Position numbers and translations under genes: made by a program
Assembly (NCBI GenBank): GCA_030159075.1
Contig: BROG01000110.1
Location: 1,028,501-1,092,500 of the forward strand
Source of the DNA: Atrina japonica
Lineage: Eukaryota > Mollusca > Bivalvia > Pterioida > Pinnidae
Reading direction: 5' to 3'
DNA: 64,000 bases
Notes under the pieces: model-generated
Database searches by the model: none
Told to the model about the DNA's origin: nothing
What the model saw: only the letters and a program-made list of their open reading frames with translations
Shown here: one piece after another, positions 55,201 to 64,000 of the stretch
Layout of the letters: each line of letters opens with the position of its first letter
Position numbering within the stretch: the first letter of the stretch is position 1

Positions 55201-58200
55201 TACCGATTGCGCTTAAGCCCGAACTCAAAAATGAGTTGGATCGTCTTCAGCAACTAGGGGTAATCAAACAAGTTGATACACCTACCGATTGGATTTCTAG
55301 TCTAGTGATGGTGAAAAAACCTAATGGCAAACTTCGTATTTGTATCGATCCCAAGCCACTCAATAATGCGCTTAAGAGGTCACACTACCCTCTACCGGTT
55401 ATAGAGGATATGCTGCCACAACTATCTAGAGCAAAATTCTTTACTCTATGTGATGTCAAAAATGGGTTTTGGCATTTAGCCCTTGACGAGGATTCAAGCA
55501 TGTTGACAACGTTCGAAACTCCATTTGGCCGTTTCAGGTGGCTAAGAATGCCATTCGGCATATCACCTGCACCTGAAATCTTTCAGAGAAGATTAGATCA
55601 GTGTGTGAAGGATCTCCGTGGCGTAGAACCAGTGTTCGACGATATATTGATTTACGGTGAAGGAGATAACGAGGACAAGGCCCGACAGGATCACGATAGA
55701 AATCTGCGCAAGTTGCTATTGCGTTGCCGCGAACTTGGCATCAAGCTGAACAAAAAGAAATTACGTTTACGTTGTACTGAAGTACCGTATGTGGGTCACC
55801 TTCTTACTTCAAAGGGAGTTAAGCCAGATCCAGCAAAAATAGAGGCAATAGTGAATATGCCTAAACCAACGGATGTTAAGGGAATTCAGCGTTTTCTTGG
55901 ACTGATTAACTACTTAACAAAGTTTCTCAGTAATCTCAGTGACATGTGTGAGCCGTTACGACAATTAACTTACAAGGATACTGAGTGGTCATGGAGCCAG
56001 CAACATGATGAAGCTTTTCAAAAGCTAAAAGATGCTGTTACACAAGCACCTGTACTTAGATACTTCGACTCAAAATTGGAAACTACGCTACAGTGCGACG
56101 CTTCAGATACCGGTCTAGGTGCTGCGTTGATGCAACTCGGGCAGCCAGTTGCCTTTGTAAGCCGTGCGCTTACACCGACTGAAAGAAATTATGCTCAAAT
56201 AGAGAAGGAGCTCTTGGCTGTATTGTTCGGGATGGAAAAGTTTCATCAGTACACATATGGTCGGAAAATAGCAGTCGAAAGTGACTTGGAGACAATTCAA
56301 AAGAAACCTTTGGTTGCGGCACCAAAGCGATTGCAACGCATGCTTTTAAGGCTACAGAAGTATGATATGGAAATCAGTTATAAACAAGGGAAACATATCT
56401 ATATAGCAGACACTTTATCACGTGCGCATTCTGATATAGTTGACAGCAAAGATCAGTGTAGTGAACAAGTTTTAGTTGTCAGATCACAAGTGGAACAACA
56501 AATTGAGCAAATCAATATGGCGGATTATCTTCCTATTTCGGAACAGCGCAAAAGTGAAATTCAGTTGAATACTGAACGAGACGAAACTCTGAAGCGACTC
56601 AAAGAGGTAATCTTAAAGGGATGGCCAGAGGATAAGCAGACTCTCCCATATGATATTCACCTATATTTCCATGTGCGGGATGAACTGTCTGTACAGAATG
56701 GAATCATATTTAGGGGATCTCGCTGTGTTATTCCTAAGTCTATGAGACACACAATCATGTCCCTAATCCATAGTTCACACATAGGGATCGAAGGATGCCT
56801 AAGAAGGGCACGGGAGCACGTGTACTGGCCGTCTATGAATATGGAACTGAAAGATATCATTTCCAAATGTGAAACTTGTTGTACATTTCAACAAAAGCAA
56901 CAAAAGGAGACCTTGACCTCACACAATGTACCGAATCGACCATGGGCTAAGGTTGGAGTGGACCTATTTGTGTGTAACGATAAGAACTATGTTATTGTGT
57001 CAGACTATTACAGTAACTACTTTGAGGTAGATATGCTTGATGTGGATACCTCATCAAAGACTGTTATAAGGAAACTTAAACAACAGTTCGCTAGACATGG
57101 CATTCCGGACGAGGTCATTTCGGATAACGGACCTCAATTTGCCTCCGACCTATTCAAGGAATTCAGCAAAAAATGGGATTTTAAGCATACTACATCTAGC
57201 CCTGGCTACCCACAGTCTAATGGGAAAGCCGAAAATGCAGTCAAAAGTGCAAAGCGACTCATGAAGAAGGCTAAACACTCGCATTCAGATCCTTACCTTG
57301 CACTTTTAGACTGGCGAAATACTCCAACGCAAGGAATGAATTCGAGTCCTGTTCAACGACTAATGAATCGCCGTACGAAAACCTTACTGCCAACGAAAGG
57401 CCAATTACTCACACCTATGAATGCAGAAAACTACCATAGCAGACTGCAACAAAACAAACAAAAGCAGGAAACGTACTACAACAAAACAGCTCGTGACCTA
57501 GATTCACTCCAAGCAGGAGATGTTGTTCGATTTCAGCCACACAAACCAAATCGCCAGTGGGAAAAGGCAATAGTCAAAGACAAAGTAAATATACGATCGT
57601 ATAAAATACAAACGAACACAGGCTTGGAGCTTCGCAGAAATCGTAGGAATCTAGTTAAAACACCAGAATCCTTTCAATATCAGGAACCTGAGGGATCATT
57701 AGAGCAACCAGTATGCAGTGATTTAGTTCCATCACAATTACCCATAAGGTCACCCTCAAGGTCAAAACAAAATTCACCTTCTGTGTGCACCAAACAAAAG
57801 TTTAATTTCAGTTCCCAAGGAGTCATGTCAGCCGACAACAGACACTAAAGTGACTCGATGCGGTCGAATTTCCAAACCACCAGCGAAATTGGAGGATTAT
57901 GTGAAATAAGTTATCTGTGGTACTTTGTGTTGTTTCATTTATTTCAATTTTTGTTGACTTTAATGGTAAGAAACACACAGAGTACATTCGCGTTTATTAT
58001 TCGTGTGTGGTACCTGTGCAAATTCATTTTTTAGACTTTTCCTGTGGACAGTAAAGATAAGAATTGTACAGGTACAATTTTAAGTTTCAAGGAATCAAGT
58101 AATTCCTAGTTACCAGTTAATGATTTAGGAGTTCAAGACTGTGCTAAATTGTGATAGGTACAAGACTGTGCTGAAGTGTTAAGTTCAGAGACATGGTTAA

Positions 58201-61200
58201 CAGTATTTCAGATTCATTGCTATTACAATGTATAACAGCTATTCAGATTTATTATTATAATATCATATAAATCAGATCTGATACTTTTCATTTTCTAAAA
58301 GAGAAAAGATGTAACAATATCATGTCAATGTTATAAGCGGCCCAGTTCATACACTCATATTATAGACGTAGGACATAAGGGGCTTTTGTTATTCTGCACG
58401 TGCTAGACTATGTAAGTCGCCATGTTTTGTACTGCTGCAAGTCGCATATGATAAAGAGCTACGAACTCATCTGAAGTGTCGTCCAGTGTTTTAGTGAACT
58501 ATGAAATAGTTAAACAATATTGAACGATGAATTCGAATGAATATAAAATAAAAACGGGCACAAATCGCACGTGTTTATTTAATACTCTTAATATCTTCGT
58601 AAAGATCCGTTAGTTTGTGATGGCGGATTCAAGCTAATATTTGCACAACGTTTGTCGAGGTTATTTGGATAATAAGTCAAGCATTTGTTCTTTATACCGT
58701 CAACTGATCTCTTTCTGATAAAAATATTCTATTGTATAAAATCTGCATGTAAAATTTCCTTCGACGACAGCTCGTATTATTTTAAATCCCGACCCCTCTA
58801 ACTTTAAGTGAGCCATGGCTCAAACCTCACTTATAATAAATTCTGCCAGTTTACAGTCGGGAGATGTTAAAATGTTTTTACCTCTGGTTTCGGTTTTACA
58901 GCTGCTGCCTTTACTTTGTTAGCTAATTCCTCTTCCGCCGATTCCCCACCTTGTTTCCATTCCTTTCCCATGAGCTCAATGTATTTCTTTACATTATCAC
59001 GGTTTAATGGTACGGTGGTCCTACAACACAAATTCATCAAATTACTAAGCTTAATGAATCTTTTAAATGTCTGTACTGGTTGGGGACCAGTATCCGGCTA
59101 CTGGTCGTAGCCGGCTATGGCGTAATTTCATCTTTAGTTTGTACCACTAAAACATCTTTTTTTCTGTTTCAGAACAATGTTCATTATCTGATGAATTATC
59201 TTAATATAATCTAAATAAAAATCGTGTTCTATATAACCAAAATCATGCAATAGCCGGCTACTGGTCTTAGCTGTCTGTTGATTCCTGACCAGGTACTCTG
59301 TCATACAGACCTCAAAAGAGATTTTTCACAGAAGTTCATAACTTATTTTGATTTTTGTATACACTGGAAATAGTAAATACTGGAAATAGAAATAGTATCA
59401 TATTGTATTAAAATTGTATCTCCAATGTAATTGGGGAGAGAATGGCATTGCTGTCTAGGACACACTGTGGGCTCACCATATAAACACTAAATGTATATAA
59501 AACCTACGCAGATTGAATTCTAGGCTTTTTGATTGTTTATATTGTATTTAATTGACATAGTTATGTCCAACACATCAAGGCATTACCTAAAAACCTAAGT
59601 TTATGTGAACATACACTTTGATCCTACAACGAAAATCTGTGAAATAACGGAAACATGGCGCAACCAGGTTGGAAGTATAAAGTCAAACAAAATCACGTCA
59701 AAATAACTTTGCATTCACATTAAAAAGACTATTATCATTTTGGGGTTCTTAAATTAATAGAAACTTTTCATTCAGTCAGAATGATATATCACGGCAATAA
59801 TATATCATAATACAAATGTATTACGTTTTTATTTGTAGAATAAATCTTATCCATCACAAGAGAATTTATTGAACAAACATATAGTTCAGGTTGTACCTGC
59901 CAACATACATCAAAGACTCATTAATTTCGGATAGACAGACAGACAGATAGACAGACAGACAGACAGATAGATAGATAGATAGATGGATGGATGTACTAAC
60001 TGTCCCTTTGGCTTTAATTTAGAATAAGCGATATCACCAGCGATACTCATGCTTTTCCCCCAACATTTATTTACTAATCTCCCGCAATCTCATTTCACTA
60101 ACCTCTTTGCTTACCGTTTTTGTCGTCATTACCGTTGGCTTTGCACAGAAAACACTTGTTTCACTTGGCTCAGGTCTACTCGCTCTGAATTTCTTTTAAA
60201 ACCGTCATCTGTCAACTCAAAACGATGTAATAGAGCCCTCTTGAGACTTTTCATAATCTAAAGCATCAGTTTTTGGGCATTAAAGCATAAACGTCTAGGG
60301 CTTTTCCCTTTAAGAGTGCACTCAAATTTATAGCCCAATCTGATTGTTTCCATTTCTGTGCTTCAGCATATCTTTCAAATCTAAGGAGATAGCTATCCAT
60401 CTCATCACGTACATCGTCAAACACAGGAAGTTTTGGAACCTTGGGCATGACCAAACTTTTGTCACTTTCATGAATGGTTTTTAACTTTATTCTCTCCCTC
60501 TCTAACTCTAGATTCATTCTCTCGGTCTCTTCCTGTAATTTTAAATTTTTTTTTTTTCTAGTTCTCTTTCAGCATTTCTCTCCTCTCTCTGAATTGCTTG
60601 CTGCTCTTTTATAAAATTTGTTAAATCAGAGTCTGTTAATCCCAAAGACTCGCCATATTCTTTCAACTCATTTAGTGCCTCCATATTTGTTGCATATATT
60701 AATTCAACAACTTGGTCAACACAGACTACAATTTCTGAAAATTTTGTAACGAACCAAACTTCACTGGTAGCACCTCTATGAAAATTTACCGACTTTGAAC
60801 TTAAGCATGCATGTGTCTTATTAACAATACAATGATTAATATTTTGGTCCAACTTACTGAGACAGCTACAATTTCTTATCCAGTTCCCATTTCCATCCCA
60901 ATTTCTGTTTTCATTTCTCCGAGGTCCCAAACTACCAGAACCGGACTGATCTACAAATATAGACAAATGATGAAAATTCACCAAGCAACACAATGAAAAC
61001 ACAACTAAAACAAACATGAGTTTAAGTTGTACAATATAGAATAAGAAAATGTGTAACAGTCTATTTCGCTTGAAATTATTTGTATAATGTTTCAATTTGT
61101 CAATATATCACCGTCTCTCACTATCTTTGGATCCTCTTCCCTAGTATTTAGCAAATTGTGTAACGAAAAGTATTCTACTTGCAGTGTCCGACACGTGAAT

Positions 61201-62233
61201 CACACATTTTGAATCACATTTTGGATCCCACACTTTGAATCCCATATTTTGGTAATCCCACTTCTGACACCATTTTGTCACAGATTTCCGAGTTTTTGTC
61301 AACCAAAACATAAGGGATACATACAGTTGTTATTAAACAATTGTTTATTGGATCGAAAACATATTACAGACAATCCTGGGGTCAGTTCTGGTATATCGAC
61401 CTGCGTCCATATCACGCATCTTTGTCACCCAACCTAGTGTCCTTCCGGGTGTCACAACTCCAATGGCTAGGAATAGGACCTACACAATAATAATATATGT
61501 TAAATATATTTACGTAGCACTAGCGCGGGCTACACACTTACATAATAACTAGCATAACGTATACTGGCACAGGCTGCCATACTTTACACAGTAATTATTG
61601 ACTAAAATATTAGAAGTTACTGGACGTATATAATACACATGCAACAATATACGAAAACGCCCTGCTCTTTGAAATGCCACGTCGAAACTAAAAAGCACGG
61701 ACTAGGTAAAACGGGTGTCCAGTGAAGTTGAGGTACAATTACAGGTATATACAGGTAAGAAGCAGAGGCTCCTCACGGGGTACAAGTGTGTTCGATTAGT
61801 ATTACAGATAAAATTCAACTGTACCAATGATAAATCAACATGATGCATTTTAATGTGACAATAATACAAATGTATTACGTTTTTATTTGTAGAATAAATC
61901 TTATCCATCACAAGAGAATTTATTGAACAAACATATAGTTCAGGTTGTACCTGCCAACATACATCAAAGACTCATTAATTTCGGATAGACAGACAGACAG
62001 ATAGACAGACAGACAGATAGATAGATAGATAGATAGATGGATGGATGTACTAACTGTCCCTTTGGCTTTAATTTAGAATAAGCGATATCACCAGCGATAC
62101 TCATGCTTTTACCCCAACATTTATTTACTAATCTCCCGCAATCTTTTGTCGTCATTATCGTTGGCTTTGCACAGAAACACTTAAACGCCTCCACGAGTTC
62201 GTCTAGTGCATCATGTTCACTTCCTTCTGCCAT
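49451..62233 (-). CDS. TPPP: Tubulin polymerization-promoting protein (TPPP/p25-alpha), gene span, 3 coding exons
   Basis: Coding join on the minus strand: 62233-62055, 59020-58882, 49636-49451; 167 aa plus stop, phases 2 then 0. Family role (established): p25-alpha proteins bind tubulin, bundle and stabilise microtubules, and in invertebrates are often linked to cilia. In sequence: an N-terminal EF-like helical region ([36 protein letters not shown]), a variable linker ([17 protein letters not shown], then Lys/Ala-rich), then the family signature [31 protein letters not shown] and [13 protein letters not shown]. Length fits vertebrate TPPP3. A likely 5' non-coding exon exists upstream, since ATTTTAG/GAGT precedes the ATG by 6 nt. 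Introns are 3.0 and 9.2 kb. Confidence 0.92.
49676..50225 (+). repeat. Two adjacent DR1 copies in TPPP intron 2
   Basis: Both contain TCTATATTAAATTC(T/G)A, GATGAAGTCTTATTGACA and TTGTAAAACTATAACTTTG in the same order, in tandem, separated by a fragment of the family's end (GTCGAGGGTATAAATAAACC). Confidence 0.75.
50385..51790 (+). repeat. Hairpin-ended dispersed repeat, copy C
   Basis: Begins with a hairpin (50385-50541): AAAGCATTGAGTATAAATGC, AATGGATCGTGGAAAA pairs with TTTTTTCCACAATCCATT, GCATTTATACCCAATGC, with a GTGCAGCA/TGCTGCAC top. The body is as in copies A and B, and includes the nested SINE at 51224-51412. Lies in TPPP intron 2. Confidence 0.85.
51224..51412 (+). mobile_element. SINE nested in copy C, 10-bp TSD
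   Basis: Flanked by TGTTGTAACT (51214-51223 and 51413-51422). Starts in a B-box-like GATTCGAATCCCGC; body GGAAAGTTTGCCAGTTTACT, TGCAGAAGGTCGGTGG, ACCCGGGTAACCGGGG, TTGTTGAGTATGGCG; tail CAAAT repeats. Copy B shows the empty site. 5'-truncated. Confidence 0.88.
52125..52208. repeat. (TA)n microsatellite
   Basis: About 80 bp of TA. Confidence 0.95.
52580..52935 (+). repeat. DR1 dispersed repeat copy
   Basis: GAGGGTATACATAAACCCAG, TTACAGTGGATGCTCTTAG, GACGAAGTCTTATTGACAC. An inverted partial copy follows at 53030-53130. Confidence 0.75.
53367..53573 (+). repeat. 5' LTR
   Basis: TGTAACAATATC to TAGTTAAACA. Confidence 0.95.
53574..53590 (+). promoter_or_regulatory. Primer binding site (tRNA-Leu type)
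   Basis: TGGTGTCAGAAGTGCG immediately after the LTR. Animal tRNA-Leu ends CCCACTTCTGACACCA or similar. Confidence 0.7.
53769..57848 (+). CDS. Gag-Pol polyprotein, single ORF (1359 aa)
   Basis: Gag-type N-terminus (~1-230), two Cys/His knuckles (~249-283, [29 protein letters not shown]), aspartic protease ([10 protein letters not shown] near 340), RT ([47 protein letters not shown] near 622), RNase H ([14 protein letters not shown] near 774), integrase with HHCC finger (~1000-1036) and DDE residues near 1064, 1120, 1154 (VGVDLF, SDNGPQF, GKAENAV). Gag and pol are fused without a frameshift, as in Steamer. The last codons differ: the +1 frame after ~57800 contains the [12 protein letters not shown] tail motif usual for this lineage, so a small frameshift near 57800 has altered the extreme C-terminus. 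Confidence 0.93.
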   Translation: MAEGQEQPQVQGHSQLTMQSSIPLPPKLDTQGNLSQNWKRWRQIWDSYAIVSGLDSKEEKYKVATFITCIGLDGLEIFNGLPLSEEDKGKLDPVLTQMQEYCVGKTNKVYERYVFNNTAQDPDQTIESYVTKLRKLSLTCEFGELKDEMLRDRLVCGIRDNVVRKKLLQDSELSLQQCIDICRASETAKVQMKVITSNQEGNEVHFVKTKHKNMPMGKHSPHPHPKQSGTVSSNAHTKSTSQTTPKRPCKFCGRRHPYDKKQCPAYGQICKKCGGSNHFAIKCPEKTRRKTVHAVEYESDSDSEELMSVDEIIDYVHDDVTKQKIFVNMDIGQARVKFQIDSGATCSILPLCHVPKGCKLRKTKHSLRMYNNASLQPVGKCKVKVTNPKNSKQYSVDFTVVNDDLTCMPILGWSDVQDMELLQIRHENIMAVNTGIVSDNALFTEFSDVFEGEGLIAGKVHLEIDNTQAPVKLPPRRVPIALKPELKNELDRLQQLGVIKQVDTPTDWISSLVMVKKPNGKLRICIDPKPLNNALKRSHYPLPVIEDMLPQLSRAKFFTLCDVKNGFWHLALDEDSSMLTTFETPFGRFRWLRMPFGISPAPEIFQRRLDQCVKDLRGVEPVFDDILIYGEGDNEDKARQDHDRNLRKLLLRCRELGIKLNKKKLRLRCTEVPYVGHLLTSKGVKPDPAKIEAIVNMPKPTDVKGIQRFLGLINYLTKFLSNLSDMCEPLRQLTYKDTEWSWSQQHDEAFQKLKDAVTQAPVLRYFDSKLETTLQCDASDTGLGAALMQLGQPVAFVSRALTPTERNYAQIEKELLAVLFGMEKFHQYTYGRKIAVESDLETIQKKPLVAAPKRLQRMLLRLQKYDMEISYKQGKHIYIADTLSRAHSDIVDSKDQCSEQVLVVRSQVEQQIEQINMADYLPISEQRKSEIQLNTERDETLKRLKEVILKGWPEDKQTLPYDIHLYFHVRDELSVQNGIIFRGSRCVIPKSMRHTIMSLIHSSHIGIEGCLRRAREHVYWPSMNMELKDIISKCETCCTFQQKQQKETLTSHNVPNRPWAKVGVDLFVCNDKNYVIVSDYYSNYFEVDMLDVDTSSKTVIRKLKQQFARHGIPDEVISDNGPQFASDLFKEFSKKWDFKHTTSSPGYPQSNGKAENAVKSAKRLMKKAKHSHSDPYLALLDWRNTPTQGMNSSPVQRLMNRRTKTLLPTKGQLLTPMNAENYHSRLQQNKQKQETYYNKTARDLDSLQAGDVVRFQPHKPNRQWEKAIVKDKVNIRSYKIQTNTGLELRRNRRNLVKTPESFQYQEPEGSLEQPVCSDLVPSQLPIRSPSRSKQNSPSVCTKQKFNFSSQGVMSADNRH
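58297..58309 (+). other. Polypurine tract
   Basis: AAAAGAGAAAAGA directly before the 3' LTR. Confidence 0.8.
58310..58516 (+). repeat. 3' LTR
   Basis: Same ends as the 5' LTR, two substitutions. Confidence 0.95.
58882..59020 (-). CDS. TPPP: TPPP exon 2
   Basis: 139 nt between GTTGTAG and GAG/GTAAAA. Encodes [35 protein letters not shown] and a [11 protein letters not shown] end. The frame is open only in this phase. Confidence 0.85.
59805..60165 (-). pseudogene. Broken duplicate of TPPP exon 1 and its flank
   Basis: Nearly identical to 61860-62180 (including the GATA/GACA repeat, the donor region and most of exon 1). Inside the exon part a ~30-bp segment (about 60092-60121) is inserted after ACGACAAAA, and a base is gained in CCCCCAAC, which break the frame. 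The duplicate ends at about codon 16-17. It sits in intron 1 of the live gene. Confidence 0.8.
59933..59990. repeat. (GACA/GATA)n microsatellite
   Basis: Duplicate of the run at 61985-62040. Confidence 0.95.
60266..60684 (-). pseudogene. Retroelement gag fragment, frameshifted
   Basis: From the ATG at 60684: [15 protein letters not shown], a charged helix, then a frame break at a run of A (60543-60557), then [38 protein letters not shown], a gag pattern common to gypsy-type and SCAN-related elements. Cut off after about 80 more codons. Belongs to the LTR at 61276-61456. Confidence 0.7.
61276..61456 (-). repeat. LTR of the truncated element
   Basis: Minus strand TGTGACACCCGG to AATCTGTGACA, with an internal AATAAA, followed three bases later by TGGTGTCAGAAGTGGG, a tRNA-Leu-type primer site. 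No partner LTR was found on the other side of gag. Confidence 0.65.
61985..62040. repeat. (GACA/GATA)n microsatellite next to TPPP exon 1
   Basis: GACAGACAGATA-type run starting just inside intron 1. Confidence 0.95.
62055..62233 (-). CDS. TPPP: TPPP exon 1
   Basis: 179 nt from ATG to GGACA/GTTAGT. The phase-2 end joins exon 2 to give KPKGQTTVPLN-type sequence. Reading beyond the donor enters a GATA/GACA microsatellite. Confidence 0.88.
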
Positions 62234-62763
62234 GATACTCCTAAAATATAAGCATTCTTGTGATGAAATCTTAAATATTTCTATCTATCTATCTCTGTAT
62301 TTTCCATCCTGGTAAAATAGTATGTTGGCAATATTAATCTTCAATTAGAAGTAAATATAAATGAATATAGTTTGTAAATGACACACCTAAACAATACTCA
62401 GAAATATATTTAGTCGCACAGTACTTAAAAACGCTGTTTCGAACATTGCATAAAACATGAAATATTGCCAATATTTAATACAATTGCACTCAGTTATTCA
62501 ATCGGTAATTTTTATATAAATAGTTATACACAAATCCTAGCTTCTGTAAGTAATCTTATTTTTCCTTACTACATACAAGTTCTGTATCTTCTTAGAACTT
62601 TTCAAAATCACCATCTTTATAATGTTCCAATAAAACAATGAGCACAACATTTTGATTCGGTTTCAAACCTAAACTTATTCTTTCCGGAAAAAAAAATCGG
62701 TAACGAATCATATAACAGTTTGTATTAAACAGTTTGTATTTGGTGCATTGACAATCGGATAGA

Positions 62764-62827
<64 letters not shown>

Positions 62828-63419
62828 TTCTGCAGTTCAAAACTGACCTTGTTTTCTAAATATCCCTAAAGCAGCAATATGTTATTCAGTTGCGACACTG
62901 TGCGTGACACGAAGTAAGCGTTTCAGATTCTGGATTCAATTTTGATTTTTGTCCTGCAGCATCATCTATAAGTAATCCATTTGATCAACAACGTCTTTTA
63001 AGTGTACACAGTTAATATAATCCTGGACACATGCAAGTAAAGTTTAAAAGTTGCACGAGAATGAGTTACTCACAATAATAACATATACACTAAGACCACA
63101 CGATGATATGATATTAAATTTAGCTACACCGAAACGCAGTTTAAGCTAAGGATGCATTCCACAGCAATACTCCTAAATCTCTACCATGTGTTGATCAACA
63201 CGGAAGTTAAATATACCAAACACAAAGCATGCGCAGATACATACAGTGATGCTGGCTGATTACGCACTGCCCATTGTTTATAATAATTTATGCGATTATA
63301 TATATCCCTGACGTTAAAGGGCAATTTTCAAATGTGTTGAAATGTACCGCTGTTTTATGCTATCTGAATCAAATATTATATCAAATATATATGCTTTATA
63401 TGCGACTGCTACAAAACTT
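62234..63419. other. TPPP upstream region
   Basis: Contains a (TG)n run (62766-62825). Probably holds a 5' non-coding exon and promoter; not resolved. Confidence 0.4.
62766..62825. repeat. (TG)n microsatellite
   Basis: About 60 bp of TG. Confidence 0.95.
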
Positions 63420-63720
63420 TATACAACCCCATAAATACAGAGGTACATAGCAGGCTCCAGAAAATGTCCCACAAATCCTTTATCTGTACTCTTTATCAAA
63501 ATCCTGACAGCAGTTAACACAGCAATAATGTACATTTTCTTATTCTAGAATGGTTTGGATACTAAATTATTTTAAAAAGTTTTTAGAATATTTAAAGACA
63601 GGCGATTTTGCTCAAATTCATGGTATTAAAACATACAATTTCTGTACCCTTTATGTAACAAATCCGCATGAACAATTAAACAAACGTGTTTTCGGCACCA
63701 TCAAAAATGTTTTTCAGTAA
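63420..63720 (+). pseudogene. Penelope-like RT remnant
   Basis: DNA follows the family: GAGGTACATAGCAGGCTCC, GTTAACACAGCAATAATGTAC, AATTCATGGTATTAAAACAT, GAACAATTAAACAAACGTG for the RYIAGS, VKEKLQQ, IHxIKTYDL and KLKERLF blocks. Frames are lost. The remaining window to 64000 shows nothing more. Confidence 0.65.
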
Positions 63721-64000
63721 AATTGTACTTACGCTGAAAACCGTAAATATCCCTTGGTTTGATGTCTCGTTTTGTTATCAAATTGATGGCAGATATATTT
63801 GATGAGTATTTGTGTATCAAACAATAACTATTGATATACGACTTTATGTTTTGTAGCAAAACGAACCTTTAAAACAGAAATATGTGAAAAATGTACGTAT
63901 TTCCTTCAGCTTGACTGACACGTTCTATTAGTGACCTATACATTACAGTTACAAGAACTGATAAACTGCCCAATAGTTGTTCACCAGTTACATAGAGCAT

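Larger units (their letters stand above)
53362..58521 (+). mobile_element. Steamer-like Ty3/Gypsy (Mag-lineage) LTR retrotransposon, complete
   Basis: 5,150-bp element (53367-58516) between 5-bp target duplications ATATT (53362-53366, 58517-58521). 207-bp LTRs differ at two sites (T/C near 53497 and G/A near 53507), so insertion is recent. Primer site TGGTGTCAGAAGTG directly follows the 5' LTR and fits the 3' end of a tRNA-Leu. A purine tract precedes the 3' LTR. One fused Gag-Pol ORF. Layout and size are like bivalve Steamer elements. It lies in intron 2 of TPPP, antisense to the gene. Confidence 0.93.

Noticed and set aside
54152..56866. Minus-strand and other-frame ORFs within the retrotransposon
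   Set aside because: Shadows of the Gag-Pol frame.

Overview
The window is a stretch of animal nuclear genome, most likely from a marine bivalve mollusc. The evidence is AT-rich, repeat-dense DNA with split genes and GT-AG introns, a Steamer-like (Mag-lineage) Ty3/Gypsy retrotransposon, several Penelope-like RT elements, tRNA-derived SINEs with mollusc-like bodies, a secreted coiled-coil protein family with a dermatopontin-like C-terminus, and a TPPP (p25-alpha) gene. The species cannot be fixed from sequence alone. No rRNA, genuine tRNA or CRISPR feature was seen.

Layout. 0-5 kb: dispersed repeats, a SINE and a frameshifted TPPP-like terminal exon (3290-3477). 5-22.3 kb: two tandem paralogous minus-strand genes, each of three exons. 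Exon 1 encodes a signal peptide and a long coiled coil; exons 2 and 3 encode a short dermatopontin-like domain. The downstream gene (7003-10086) makes 273 aa. The upstream gene (14160-22289) makes 590 aa, with an internal 91-92 aa unit repeated more than three times and a 5-kb first intron full of mobile DNA. 22.3-31 kb: non-coding, with SINEs, MITEs, tandem arrays, a broken Penelope-like copy and two copies of a hairpin-ended repeat.

31.15-42.07 kb is the most unusual region. It is a ~10.9-kb unit bounded by inverted arms of about 2.2 kb. Inside are small orphan ORFs, two pairs arranged head to head over short shared promoters. Six loci carry a 3' signal of the kind found on replication-dependent histone mRNAs: a 6-bp stem with a 4-nt TTTC or TTTA loop, then ACCCA or a variant, then a purine-rich element. 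None of the encoded proteins is recognisably a histone. The outer arms carry CTCF-, CRE-, ETS-, YY1- and NRF1-like motifs. I read the unit as an undescribed mobile or virus-like element whose mRNAs may be processed by the host SLBP/U7 machinery in S phase; that reading is inference.

42-49 kb: further Penelope-like copies, a nested TA-flanked MITE and a SINE with a 12-bp target-site duplication. 49.4-62.2 kb: a complete minus-strand TPPP gene of three coding exons (167 aa). Its 9.9-kb second intron contains a near-intact 5,150-bp Steamer-like element (207-bp LTRs differing at two positions, 5-bp TSD ATATT, one 1359-codon Gag-Pol ORF). Its first intron holds a broken duplicate of exon 1 and a truncated second LTR element with a frameshifted gag. 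The last kilobase holds another decayed Penelope-like fragment.
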